The notes: generated by a model from the letters alone, not told the origin. Counted from the stretch's first letter, positions 1-8,389 are shown. The stretch is DNA of 64,000 bases from Exiguobacterium sp. AM39-5BH (GCF_003467445.1 NZ_QSGS01000004.1:62001-126000); one strand, 5' to 3'. Numbers and translations: made by a program.

Positions 1-390
1 GTCGAGATCGCCTTTGTGCTCGATGAGTATGGTGGGTTCCTTGGAATGGTCACCTTATTCGATATTTTGGAAGAAATCGTCGGTGAAGTGATGATTGAAG
101 AAGAGATGCCGGAAGTCGTGCGCCGTGAAGACGGTTCGTATTTGGCCGACGGTTTGCTCAGCATCGAGGATTTGAAGCGGACGTTCGGGATTCGGGACAA
201 TCGTTTTGATGAAGGGCGCAACTCGTATCACACACTTGCGGGACTCGTCATTTATGCACTCGGTGACTTCCCTCGACGGGGAGACGTTGTCGAGGCGTAT
301 GGTCTTCGATTCGAAGTCGTCGATATGGACGGCAAACGTGTCGACCAAGTCATCGTGACGATGTTACCTGATCAAACAGAAGAAGACTGA
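1..390 (+). CDS. CorC/HlyC-family CBS-domain protein, C-terminal part
   Basis: The reading frame is open at the window edge, so only the last 129 residues are present. They begin in the second CBS domain (FVLDEYGG, then VTLFDILEEIVGEV) and end with the CorC/HlyC C-terminal domain (ADGLLSIEDLKRTFG ... DVVEAYGLRFEVVDMD). This family consists of DUF21 membrane proteins with a cytosolic CBS pair, linked to magnesium or cobalt efflux and often labelled hemolysin-like. A complete paralogue lies at 56.5-57.8 kb and shows the same IDEYGG and DILEEIVGE signatures. The gene is followed at once by a strong terminator. The family call is firm; the transported ion is not known. Confidence 0.9.
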   Translation, partial: VEIAFVLDEYGGFLGMVTLFDILEEIVGEVMIEEEMPEVVRREDGSYLADGLLSIEDLKRTFGIRDNRFDEGRNSYHTLAGLVIYALGDFPRRGDVVEAYGLRFEVVDMDGKRVDQVIVTMLPDQTEED

Positions 391-415
391 CGCCGCAGCG
401 TCAGTCTTCTTTTTT
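381..415 (+). terminator. Rho-independent terminator after the CorC-type gene
   Basis: A 13-bp stem (AGAAGACTGACGC with GCGTCAGTCTTCT, loop CGCA) is followed by a T run. The stem overlaps the stop codons of both this gene and the convergent amidohydrolase. Confidence 0.9.
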
Positions 416-1585
416 GTGCGTATCCCATGTCGCGAATGCCGCATGGAGAAGGATGCGAGCAGTATGAAGCATCGCCCGTTCGTCCACATCGAAGCGGGGA
501 TGATGGTGCGGGAAGACGGCACCGACTTCTGGGTTGCCGGCTCCCGTGAAAAAAAAGCTTCCCGGAACGTGTTGCATATAATAGGCAAAGTCTTCTCCGA
601 CCATGAGCGGGGCCATCTCGATGACCCCGTCTGTGCCAACGACACGCGCAGCACTGCGACGCACATGTTCAGTTTCGACAGCGTGGTTAATGACGGCAGG
701 ATAGCCACGAATATAGTCGAGTTCATAGTGGGCCTCGCTCGCCGAACAGATGTGGGCAATGGTACGCTCCATCTCAGTGATGATACGTGTCTGTGTCTCT
801 GGGGTGAATGTTCGCACCGTGCCGGACAACTTTGCCTCGTCGGCGATGACATTGAAGGCCTGACCGGCGACGAATGTGCCGACAGTCAAGACAGCTGGTT
901 CGAGCGGATCGATGCGACGGCTGACGACTTGTTGCAGTTGGCTGACGATATTGGTTCCGACCATGACGGCATCGACTGTGTGTTGCGGGATGGCTCCGTG
1001 ACCTCCCTTGCCTTTGATGGTCAGTTCGAACCGATCGGCCGCGGCCATAATCGGTCCGGTCTTCACCCCGATTGTCCCGAACGGGAGCGGCGTCCAAATA
1101 TGAGAGCCGTATATATAGTCGACCCCGTCGAGACAGCCGTCTTCAATCATCGGTTTGGCCCCACCCGGCGCGAGTTCTTCCGCGAACTGGTGGATGAGCA
1201 CGACATCTCCGGGAAGGTCGATCTCCGTGAGCGCTTTCGCAAGGACGAGCAACGTCGCCGTATGGGCGTCATGACCGCAGGCGTGCATCGACCCGTTCAC
1301 TTTTGAACGATACGGGACGTCTTTTAAATCTTGAATCGGTAACGCATCGAAGTCGGCCCGAAACGCAATGGTCGGACCGCAGCCGCCTTGGATGCGCGCA
1401 ACGACACCGTTACCACCGACGTGTTCGCGCACGTCAAGATCGAGGTCGCGTAAATAAGTTGCAATCGTCCGAGGTGTCTCTCGTTCTTCAAATGAGAGTT
1501 CGGGATGTTGGTGGAAGTGGCGACGGAGCGTTACCATCTCGTCGTATAGCTCCGTCAAGCGTGAATCGATGTCAGTCACAAGCAT
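401..1585 (-). CDS. M20D-family metal-dependent amidohydrolase
   Basis: Predicted cytosolic amidohydrolase/deacylase of the M20D group (N-acyl-amino-acid, hippurate or IAA-amino-acid hydrolase type), about 394 residues, normal for the family. Visible signatures are RRHFHQHPELSFEE near the N terminus, the metal-binding HACGHDAHTA (Cys about 103, His about 105), HQFAEELAPGG with the catalytic/ligand glutamates, and GEDFAYYM near the C terminus. An upstream GTG (1594) is in frame, but the AGGAG site lies 8 nt before the ATG at 1585, so that start is chosen. It is probably co-transcribed with the NUDIX gene just upstream. The exact acyl substrate cannot be read from the sequence; N-acetyl-diaminopimelate deacetylase is a possible alternative within the same family. 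Confidence 0.85.
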   Translation of the reverse strand: MLVTDIDSRLTELYDEMVTLRRHFHQHPELSFEERETPRTIATYLRDLDLDVREHVGGNGVVARIQGGCGPTIAFRADFDALPIQDLKDVPYRSKVNGSMHACGHDAHTATLLVLAKALTEIDLPGDVVLIHQFAEELAPGGAKPMIEDGCLDGVDYIYGSHIWTPLPFGTIGVKTGPIMAAADRFELTIKGKGGHGAIPQHTVDAVMVGTNIVSQLQQVVSRRIDPLEPAVLTVGTFVAGQAFNVIADEAKLSGTVRTFTPETQTRIITEMERTIAHICSASEAHYELDYIRGYPAVINHAVETEHVRRSAARVVGTDGVIEMAPLMVGEDFAYYMQHVPGSFFFTGAGNPEVGAVFPHHHPRFDVDERAMLHTARILLHAAFATWDTHKKED

Positions 1586-1607
1586 AATTTGCACTCCTGT
1601 CTCTTAA

Positions 1608-2027
1608 TCATTTTGATCGAAGCAAGGCCCATACGTCATGTGAGTCCAAATCGTCGAGAATCGGCCAATGTAATAACTGACGCGCTTCGTCAGCGGTCAC
1701 CCATCTGGCATCAGTATGCTCCGCGGAAAGGGTGACGGTCGTCGCGACCGAGTGAGCCGAGTAGGTCATAATGACGACTTGCCGCTTCGGGTCCGTCAAA
1801 AACGTCGTGGCGTATAATAATTGTTGGACAATCACACGTAGACCGACCTCTTCGAATATTTCTCGTTCAAGGGCGTGTTCGAGCGTCTCGCCAAAGTCGA
1901 GCTTACCGCCGACGAGTTCCCACGTGCCGGGACTGATCTCATCATCGGCTGCCCGCTTGATGACGAGGAAGCGGTCGTCATGTATAATCACCGCTTTCAC
2001 GGCAACAACAATTGGATGAACGGACAT
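1608..2027 (-). CDS. NUDIX hydrolase
   Basis: A 139-residue single-domain NUDIX protein that would cleave a nucleoside diphosphate linked to another group. The Nudix box is complete: GGKLDFGETLEHALEREI followed by FEEVGL gives GX5EX7REXXEEXG at about residues 41-63. A canonical V/AVKAVIIHDDRFLVIKR strand precedes it. Only 22 bp separate its stop from the amidohydrolase start, so the two probably form an operon. The substrate (8-oxo-dGTP, ADP-ribose or another) is not evident. Confidence 0.85.
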   Translation of the reverse strand: MSVHPIVVAVKAVIIHDDRFLVIKRAADDEISPGTWELVGGKLDFGETLEHALEREIFEEVGLRVIVQQLLYATTFLTDPKRQVVIMTYSAHSVATTVTLSAEHTDARWVTADEARQLLHWPILDDLDSHDVWALLRSK

Positions 2028-2162
2028 CGTGACTCTCCTTTGTTTGAATTTGTGAGGAAACCCACAACAGATGAACCTTTTTCTACATATTCTCTAAGTT
2101 ATGCTTATGGTATACGACAAAAGGGAATTAATACAGAGAAAATCATGAAATGAGGTGTTGAA

Positions 2163-2711
2163 ATGGGTTGGATTATCGCAATTGGGATCATCGTTGTCTT
2201 AGCGTTCATCTATTTTTCGATGTACAACGGACTTGTCAAATATCGGAACTGGGTCGACGAGGCGTGGGCACAGATTGATGTACAGTTGAAACGGCGTTAC
2301 GATTTGATTCCGAACTTGGTCGAAACGGTGAAGGGCTATGCCAAACACGAGCAAGAGACGCTCGCAAAAGTCGTCGAACTCCGGAATCAGCTCGGGTCGA
2401 AGACGAGCCGTCAAGAACAGATGGAAGTGAACGATCAATTGAGTGGCGCGCTGAAAAACTTGTTTGCTCTTCGTGAGGCATATCCAGATTTGAAAGCGAA
2501 CGAGAACTTTAAGATGCTCCAAGAAGAACTGACGCAAACGGAAAACAAAGTCGCCTACTCACGACAGTTGTATAACAATACGGTCATGAAATATAACACG
2601 AAAGTCGAATCGGTCCCGACGAACATCATCGCTTCCGTTCACAACTTTGAAAAACGCGACATGCTTGAAGCTCGTGAAGAAGAACGCGAAAACGTGCGTG
2701 TTTCATTCTAA
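2163..2711 (+). CDS. lemA: LemA family protein
   Basis: A 182-residue LemA protein with one N-terminal membrane segment (about residues 3-20) and the diagnostic NGLVKYRNWVDEAWAQIDVQ and RRYDLIPNLVETVKGYAKHE stretches, followed by the helical coiled region ending EAREEERENVRVSF. A good ribosome site (GAGGTG) precedes the ATG. It lies directly upstream of the HtpX-like protease with a gap of about 18 bp. The lemA-htpX pairing is common in Bacteria and points to membrane protein quality control, although the molecular role of LemA is unknown. Confidence 0.92.
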   Translation: MGWIIAIGIIVVLAFIYFSMYNGLVKYRNWVDEAWAQIDVQLKRRYDLIPNLVETVKGYAKHEQETLAKVVELRNQLGSKTSRQEQMEVNDQLSGALKNLFALREAYPDLKANENFKMLQEELTQTENKVAYSRQLYNNTVMKYNTKVESVPTNIIASVHNFEKRDMLEAREEERENVRVSF

Positions 2712-2729
2712 TGGATTGGAGTGGCGACG

Positions 2730-3614
2730 ATGATCCTGTATGAACAAATTCGTAAAAATAAAATCAAGACCGTGTTCATCGTGGCCGGGTTCGTCCTTCT
2801 CGTCTTAGCCGTCGGGGTGGTCATCTCGTATTTGAACTATGGTGACCCGCTCCCGGGCCTCATCTTTACTCCGGTATTCTCGCTGTTTTATATCGGAATT
2901 GTCATCATGTCGAGTACAAACCTCGTCATGAAAATGAACCATGCCCGAGAGATCACTTCAGTCGATCAACATCGTTTCTTGTGGCACACCGTCGAGAACA
3001 TGGCCATGGTCGCCCGTGTCCCGATGCCACGCATTTTTATCATCAACGATGCGTCACCAAACGCGTTCGCAACCGGATTGAAACCAGAGAAGGCAGCCGT
3101 CGCCGTGACGACAGGACTGCTAGACCAATTGACGCGAGAAGAAGTTGAAGGCGTCATCGCCCACGAAGTCGCGCACATTAAAAATTACGATGTACGACTG
3201 GCGACAGTGACGCTCGCCCTCGTCTCGGTCATCGCGATTATAAGCGATATCGGGTCACGTATGCTCTTCTTCCGGAGCATGGGCGGACGGCGCGACAACA
3301 ATCAAAACCCAATCATCATGATTGTCGGGCTTGTGTTGTTGATTCTTGCACCACTTATTGCCACACTCGTGAACTTGGCCATCTCGCGGAATCGTGAGTT
3401 TTTAGCGGATGCAAGTGGAGCCGAGTTGACGCGTAATCCGGATGCCCTCGCGTCGGCGCTTGAGAAAATCGCCAATATCCAGACGCCGGTGAAGGAAGCC
3501 TCAAGTGCTTCGGCGGCGCTCTACTTTTCAGACCCGCTCAAGAAAAAATTGAGCGGTCTATTCTCGACGCACCCGAACCCGACCGAACGGATTGCCAGAC
3601 TTCGAAGTATGTAA
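2730..3614 (+). CDS. htpX: HtpX-like M48 zinc metalloprotease
   Basis: Integral membrane zinc protease of the M48B group, 294 residues from the ATG at 2730. A GTG at 2721 is also in frame, but GGAG lies 8 nt before the ATG. Two N-terminal transmembrane helices (about 12-33 and 43-63) come before the HEVAH zinc motif at about 145-149; the third ligand sits in the SRNREFLADASGAEL stretch after another pair of helices. The C terminus has the usual STHPNPTERIARL motif. Known members degrade misfolded membrane proteins with the cytosolic face active. It forms an operon with lemA. Confidence 0.93.
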   Translation: MILYEQIRKNKIKTVFIVAGFVLLVLAVGVVISYLNYGDPLPGLIFTPVFSLFYIGIVIMSSTNLVMKMNHAREITSVDQHRFLWHTVENMAMVARVPMPRIFIINDASPNAFATGLKPEKAAVAVTTGLLDQLTREEVEGVIAHEVAHIKNYDVRLATVTLALVSVIAIISDIGSRMLFFRSMGGRRDNNQNPIIMIVGLVLLILAPLIATLVNLAISRNREFLADASGAELTRNPDALASALEKIANIQTPVKEASSASAALYFSDPLKKKLSGLFSTHPNPTERIARLRSM

Positions 3615-3646
3615 AAAAGCCACCCCCGTTATGGGAGGTGGCTTTC
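3613..3646. terminator. Bidirectional terminator between htpX and the PTS gene
   Basis: Stem AAAGCCACC (3616-3624) with GGTGGCTTT (3637-3645). The T run is strong on the minus strand (TTTTTT), so it mainly ends the PTS transcript, and weak on the plus strand. Confidence 0.85.
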
Positions 3647-3651
3647 GTCAG

Positions 3652-5223
3652 TTATCCAGCGCGGTGGCTGCGGATTTTTTCAATCTCTTCGAGGACGAAC
3701 TGCACGTTCGTACCGACGATGACTTGAATATGGTTCGGACTGACGACCTTGATACCCGGAATGCCTGCTTTCTTGATTTGGGCTTGGTCGACCGTATCCA
3801 TGTCTTTCACATCGACACGGAGGCGTGTGACGCACGATTCGATGCCTGTGACGTTTTGATCGCCTCCGAGACCGTCATAGATCATGGCTGCCATGGCAGA
3901 GTACTGTCCGCCGGCTGCGACTGGAGCCGTTTTTGTATCGCCTTCAGGAGCCGTTTCTGTTGCGACCGCGTCAACCGCTTCGTCTGACTCACGACCTGGT
4001 GTCGCCAAGTTGAGTTTGACGATCATGAAGCGGAAGACCGCATAATAGATGGCACCGAAGACGAGTCCTTGTACGAGCAACATGTACGGCTGGTTCGCGA
4101 GCGGTAACCGCGAACTGAGAACGAAGTCGACGAGACCGGCGCTGAAGCCGAATCCGGCCGTCCATTGGAACGTTGCTGCGATGAAGAGAGAAATCCCTGT
4201 CAAAACCGCATGGACGAGGTAAAGGACTGGTGCGAGGAACATGAACGAGAATTCGAGTGGTTCCGTGACACCTGTGAAGAACGATGCGAATGCTGCGGCA
4301 AGAAGGAGTGAGGCCGCTTGTTTTTTGCGTTTTGTTTTCGCTGTGTGGTACATCGCGAGTGCTGCTGCCGGAAGACCAAACATCATGATTGGGAAGAACC
4401 CGGCTTGATAGCGTCCAGTAATCCCTTTCACACCTTCACCTGACCAGAAGTTACCGATATCGTTAATACCGGCCACATCGAACCAGAATACCGAGTTCAA
4501 TGCGTGGTGAAGACCGGTCGGGATCAAGAGACGGTTGAAGAAGCCGTAAAGGCCGGCACCGAATGTGCCCATTTTCGAGATTGTTTCCCCGAAGCCGACG
4601 AGTCCTGTATAAACGACCGGCCAGATGAAATAGAGTGCGACCGAGACGAGGATCATCGAGAACGCTGTCATGATCGGCACGAGACGCTTCCCACTAAAGA
4701 AGGCGAGCGCATCTGGAAGCTTCACATGACTGAAGCGGTTGTACATTTGAGCGACGACGGTCTTCCCAGGAAGCGATGGGCCGCCTACGTGGAACGAATA
4801 CGGATGCTCTAACGTGCTTCCGTTCGTGATGACCATCGGGGTGACCGTGTCTTTTCCGGCTTGCCGGATTTGTTCTAAGTCGGCTGTCAAGAGTGGCTGT
4901 CCGGTCGTGACCGTGTCACCGACTTTGACGTGAACGTCGAACGGGCTTCCCGCAAGTTCGACCGTATCCAGTCCGACATGAATCAAAATTTCAGCTCCGT
5001 CTCCCGAACGAAGTCCGATGGCATGCTTTGTCGGTGCGACTTGGACCATGGTCCCATCAGCTGGGGCGACGACGGTTCCGTTCGTTGGCATGATGGCGAT
5101 TCCGTCGCCCATCATCTTCTCGCTGAAGACGGGATCGGTCACTTCCTCAAGTGGAATGATGTCTCCTTCCATGGGTGCATAAAGTGTCGGTGTATGTCTC
5201 TTCATCCACTTATTCAATAACAT
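3652..5223 (-). CDS. PTS sugar permease: EIIA - truncated EIIC - EIIB fusion (glucose/GlcNAc superfamily)
   Basis: A 523-residue protein with abnormal architecture. Residues about 10-165 form a complete EIIA of the Crr type (APMEGDIIPLEEV, GDGIAIMPTNGTVVAP, active-site ILIHVGLDTVEL, ending HVGGPSLPGKTVVAQM). EIIC begins abruptly at YNRFSHVKLPDALAFF, which in NagE/PtsG corresponds to about residue 130 of the domain. It then continues normally (GKRLVPI, LLIPTGLHHALN, GFFPIMMFGLPAAALAMY, FFTGVTEPLEFSF) to TPGRE. EIIB closes the protein with the phospho-Cys motif ESCVTRLRV. The usual order is EIIC-EIIB-EIIA. The first four or so membrane helices are absent, so transport is doubtful. I infer a deletion that fused an upstream EIIA gene to an EIICB gene. 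The 5' leader with antiterminator and the cre box are intact. Confidence 0.85.
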   Translation of the reverse strand: MLLNKWMKRHTPTLYAPMEGDIIPLEEVTDPVFSEKMMGDGIAIMPTNGTVVAPADGTMVQVAPTKHAIGLRSGDGAEILIHVGLDTVELAGSPFDVHVKVGDTVTTGQPLLTADLEQIRQAGKDTVTPMVITNGSTLEHPYSFHVGGPSLPGKTVVAQMYNRFSHVKLPDALAFFSGKRLVPIMTAFSMILVSVALYFIWPVVYTGLVGFGETISKMGTFGAGLYGFFNRLLIPTGLHHALNSVFWFDVAGINDIGNFWSGEGVKGITGRYQAGFFPIMMFGLPAAALAMYHTAKTKRKKQAASLLLAAAFASFFTGVTEPLEFSFMFLAPVLYLVHAVLTGISLFIAATFQWTAGFGFSAGLVDFVLSSRLPLANQPYMLLVQGLVFGAIYYAVFRFMIVKLNLATPGRESDEAVDAVATETAPEGDTKTAPVAAGGQYSAMAAMIYDGLGGDQNVTGIESCVTRLRVDVKDMDTVDQAQIKKAGIPGIKVVSPNHIQVIVGTNVQFVLEEIEKIRSHRAG

Positions 5224-5255
5224 CTTTGCATCATCCTTTCACTTAAAAAATGATT

Positions 5256-5340
5256 GTGAAAAAACAAAACAGGCACGGAGTATAGACGGGTGGCGTGAGC
5301 CTTTCGTCTTACCCCATGCCTGATCGAATCAGTCACATGT
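5256..5340 (-). promoter_or_regulatory. GlcT-type RAT antiterminator overlapping a leader terminator
   Basis: On the minus strand the leader of the PTS gene carries TGACTGATTCGATCAGGCAT (within 5314-5337), nearly identical to the ribonucleic antiterminator of Bacillus ptsG as I recall it. The 3' half, CAGGCATGG, also pairs with CCGTGCCTG (5270-5278), which is followed by TTTTGTTTTTT, giving a terminator that excludes the antiterminator. A BglG/GlcT-family protein would therefore control read-through; no such gene is in the window. Confidence 0.8.
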
Positions 5341-5401
5341 GATCATTATTCGTTTCGTCACCCTCAAGATAGCACGCCGATGTATAGATAGCAAGACCTA
5401 A

Positions 5402-5417
5402 TTTGAAAGCGCTCTCT
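5402..5417 (-). promoter_or_regulatory. cre (CcpA) site overlapping the PTS promoter
   Basis: TGAAAGCGCTCTCT (5404-5417) matches the catabolite-responsive element consensus at 13 of 14 positions. On the minus strand it overlaps a candidate -35 (TTTCAA) with a candidate -10 TATACA 16 bp further on, which fits catabolite repression by roadblock or promoter occlusion. Confidence 0.65.
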
Positions 5418-5567
5418 AGAAATTTTACTTCTTCGAAAATCTGTTGTATAGTTAGAGCGAAACTGAATGAGAAAGGTGTTGCATGTGAATGAGTGAGGTT
5501 GTATCTGCCTAACGAACTGAAAAATGTGGATGACACGTGTTTTTGTCATGCCATCATGTTCTGTTAC

Positions 5568-5655
5568 AGATACCGCCCTTCATAAACTGCCAGACACCGG
5601 TCTGTCTTTTTGCGTTGGTCGTCATCGGCCGACGCTTTTTGTTTGCGCGGTATCT
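5568..5655 (+). promoter_or_regulatory. Structured leader with internal terminator upstream of the MutS2-like gene
   Basis: A 9-bp long-range stem (AGATACCGC 5568-5576 with GCGGTATCT 5647-5655) encloses two hairpins. One is CAGAC-ACCG-GTCTG followed by TCTTTTT. The other is a 10-bp stem, 5612-5621 with 5626-5635 (loop TCAT), followed by TTTTTGTTT. The second is a convincing intrinsic terminator 45 nt before the start codon, so this may be an attenuator. The rest of 5420-5567 shows no gene. Confidence 0.5.
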
Positions 5656-5680
5656 CCACCCCATTTTAAGGAGAGATCAT

Positions 5681-7591
5681 ATGAACGAACAAACATTAGA
5701 CAAATTACAATATAACGACTTGATTCAACACGTCGAACGCTACTGCATCAGCGGATTCGGACGAAACTTGTTACGAAACCAGCGTCCGACGAGCCATTTG
5801 CAAACGGTGAAAAAACGACTCCAAGAGACGTCGGAGGCACGCGCGATTCTCGACACGACGTCACACGTCCCCTTTATCGGGGTGTCCGATATGGAACCGC
5901 TCATCGGCAAAATCAGCCGGGGCATCCAGCTCGAGGCGAGCGAACTCGAAGCCGTCGCCGAATTTTTCCGGGGCGCCCGGAAACTGAAGCGGTTCATGGC
6001 CGAGCAGGCGTTCTTTGCACCGCTCTTATCCCTTTACGCGGGCGACATGAGCGAATGGCGCAGCATCGAGGAAGACATTATCCAGTCGATTCGCGGGGGA
6101 CGGGTCGTTGACGAGGCGTCCAAAGAACTGAAACGCGTTCGCAAACAAATCGACATTCTTGAAGGACGGATCGAGGAGCGATTGAGCAAGTTCTTGAAGA
6201 GCGCTGCGAACCGGGAAGCGATTCAAGACGGCTTCGTGACGAAGAAACAAGACCGATTCACGATTCCAATTAAAGCGTCGTATAAACATAAAGTCGCCGG
6301 GACAATCATCGACACGTCGAGCCGCGGCACGACCGTCTTCATCGAACCGGAAGCGGTGGCGAAGCTGAACGCGGAACTCGTCGTCAAACGGACGGAGGAA
6401 GCGGTCGAAATCTATCAAGTGCTCGCCACGCTCACCGGCATGGTGGCGGAGACGTTGCCGACCATCGAGGCGACACTCGACGTCATCGCCCAATACGACA
6501 TGGTGTTCGCGAAAGGGAAGTATAGCCAAGCCATCGACGGCATCGCCCCACGCGTGAACGGTGTCGGGAACATCCGTTTGAAACAAGTCCGTCATCCGCT
6601 CCTCGAACGGGCGGTCCCGCTCGACTTCTCGCTCGGGGACACGTACCGAGGTCTGATTATCACCGGACCGAACGCCGGCGGGAAGACAGTCGTCTTGAAG
6701 ACGATCGGTCTGCTCAGTTTGATGACGATGAGCGGACTTCATATTCCAGCGCATCCGGATACGGACATCTCGACGTTTGACGACGTATTCGTCGACATCG
6801 GAGACAACCAGGATATGGGGTCGGCGCTCAGCACGTTCTCGGCCCACATGCATAACGTGGCGAGCATCATGCAGAAGGCAGGGAAGCGATCATTACTGTT
6901 ATTCGATGAGATCGGAAGCGGGACCGAGCCGAACGAGGGAGCGGCCCTCGCCATCGCGATTTTAGAAGAGGCGTACAAACGCGGCTGTCTCGTTGTCGCC
7001 TCGACGCATTACGGGGAAATCAAGGCGTATTCGGAGACGCATCCGGATTTCATGAATGCGGCCATGCAGTTCGACCCGGACACGCTCGAACCGAAATATC
7101 GGCTGTTGATTGGGCAGTCCGGCGACAGCAACGCCTTGTTCATTGCCCGGAAAATGAAGTTGCCCGAATCGATTTTGAAGCAGGCGGTCCGCTATATGCA
7201 CGACAAGACGTACGACCAGTCGCTCCTTGATGCGACGCGACGGACACAAGAAGTCGTCCGCCCTGTCGCCGAACCTGACCAAATGCTAGCGAAAGGCGAC
7301 CGGGTTCGCCTGCTTGAGACGGATCAAGTCGGTCTTGTTTATGCGATGGACGAAACGTTGCGCCAAGTCACGGTGTATGTCGACGGTGTCTTCAGTGAGC
7401 ACCCGCTCCGTCGGGTCCGCCGCGAGGCGAAAGCGCTCGACCTGTATCCGGCTGGTTATGACCTGGAAACGTTATTTGTCGATTACCGGGACCGGAAAGA
7501 AGCCCACGACTTTGCCCGTGGTTCGAAGAAAGCGCTCCGTCGCGTCGAGAAAGAGATTCGGGCGCGGCAACGTGCCGAACGAGGTAAATAA
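5681..7591 (+). CDS. MutS2-like DNA mismatch-repair family ATPase without Smr domain
   Basis: A 636-residue MutS-superfamily protein starting at the ATG after AAGGAGAGATCAT; the frame is open further upstream, but that part is the structured leader. It has the MutS2-type core/clamp region (residues about 20-300, including KVAGTIIDTSSRGTTVFIEP) and the ABC-type ATPase: Walker A GPNAGGKT at about 328-335, the signature region SALSTFSAHM, and Walker B LLLFDEIGSGTEPNEG. A KOW-like segment (KGDRVRLLETDQVGLVYA) and a basic tail follow. MutS2 proteins are usually about 780 residues and end in a Smr nuclease domain, which is missing here. It is probably a MutS2 paralogue acting on branched DNA or collided ribosomes, without the nuclease; the function is inferred. 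Confidence 0.8.
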   Translation: MNEQTLDKLQYNDLIQHVERYCISGFGRNLLRNQRPTSHLQTVKKRLQETSEARAILDTTSHVPFIGVSDMEPLIGKISRGIQLEASELEAVAEFFRGARKLKRFMAEQAFFAPLLSLYAGDMSEWRSIEEDIIQSIRGGRVVDEASKELKRVRKQIDILEGRIEERLSKFLKSAANREAIQDGFVTKKQDRFTIPIKASYKHKVAGTIIDTSSRGTTVFIEPEAVAKLNAELVVKRTEEAVEIYQVLATLTGMVAETLPTIEATLDVIAQYDMVFAKGKYSQAIDGIAPRVNGVGNIRLKQVRHPLLERAVPLDFSLGDTYRGLIITGPNAGGKTVVLKTIGLLSLMTMSGLHIPAHPDTDISTFDDVFVDIGDNQDMGSALSTFSAHMHNVASIMQKAGKRSLLLFDEIGSGTEPNEGAALAIAILEEAYKRGCLVVASTHYGEIKAYSETHPDFMNAAMQFDPDTLEPKYRLLIGQSGDSNALFIARKMKLPESILKQAVRYMHDKTYDQSLLDATRRTQEVVRPVAEPDQMLAKGDRVRLLETDQVGLVYAMDETLRQVTVYVDGVFSEHPLRRVRREAKALDLYPAGYDLETLFVDYRDRKEAHDFARGSKKALRRVEKEIRARQRAERGK

Positions 7592-7681
7592 GTGTATTCT
7601 TCAGGGCACTCGGGTATGAAACAAGGACCGGGAGTCATCACGTCCAGTTCGGCTTTCGGGTAACACGTCGGAGGTGACTAG

Positions 7682-8389
7682 ATGTTTTGGTTGAGCTTGT
7701 TGTATGCCATCGGATTTGCTTTGATTCATTACTTTTCAGGAAAGTTGATTCACGTGAGCGAGACGCCGCGAAGTCGGTTTTTGTCGCTCGCCGGAGGTGT
7801 CGCCGTCGCCTATGTGTTCCTCCATCTCTTGCCTGAGCTGAATGAATATCAACAAGAACTCGAAGGACATCTCGAGAGCGGACTGTTCGTTTCAATCGAG
7901 AATCATATCCTTGTCGTCAGCATGATTGGGTTAGCAGTCTTTTACGGATTGGAACGGTTGGCCACGCAAATGAAAAAGCGAGAGAACGGCAGTGTGTTTT
8001 GGATTCATATGGCGTTGTTCATCGTTTACAATTTCAGCATCGGCTATGTGCTCGCGGAGAGCGAGTTTGATACGGTGTGGGCGATGACGCTCTACTTTGT
8101 CGCATTAGGGATTCATTTCATCACGGTCGACCAGGGGCTGAGGCATCACCATCAGGAGTCGTACGACAGACGAGGCCGATTGTGGTTATCGTTGGCCGTG
8201 CTTGCCGGATGGGGAGTCGGCGCATTTTCAGCGCTCCATGAAGTGACGCTGTCAATGATTGTCGCGTTCTTGGCTGGGGGAATCATCTTGAACGTCATGA
8301 AAGAAGAGCTGCCAGAAGAACGAGACAGTAGCTTTCGTGCGTTTGCTGTCGGGCTCATCGGATACGCTTTACTGTTATTGGCCATATGA
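7682..8389 (+). CDS. ZIP-like integral membrane protein
   Basis: A 235-residue protein with about seven or eight hydrophobic helices and a good GGAGGTG ribosome site. Segments such as VAYVFLHLLPEL near residue 45 and ALHEVTLSMIVAFLAGG then NVMKEELPEE near the C terminus resemble the metal-binding helices of ZIP transporters (HxLPE and EELPHE motifs). The canonical second histidine is absent and the loop is short. I therefore call it ZIP-like, possibly transporting a divalent metal, without certainty. It is monocistronic, with a strong terminator right at its stop codon. Confidence 0.55.
   Translation: MFWLSLLYAIGFALIHYFSGKLIHVSETPRSRFLSLAGGVAVAYVFLHLLPELNEYQQELEGHLESGLFVSIENHILVVSMIGLAVFYGLERLATQMKKRENGSVFWIHMALFIVYNFSIGYVLAESEFDTVWAMTLYFVALGIHFITVDQGLRHHHQESYDRRGRLWLSLAVLAGWGVGAFSALHEVTLSMIVAFLAGGIILNVMKEELPEERDSSFRAFAVGLIGYALLLLAI

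Noticed and set aside
416..1306. A 296-codon plus-strand frame opposite the M20 amidohydrolase
   Set aside because: No ribosome site and no protein-like composition; it is the antisense shadow of a strongly codon-biased gene.
5524..5715. Short frames across the MutS2-like leader
   Set aside because: They run through two hairpins and a terminator and have no ribosome site.
6026..6853. A 275-codon minus-strand frame within the MutS2-like gene
   Set aside because: Arg/Asp/Val-rich shadow text with no motif; the plus-strand gene has all family signatures.
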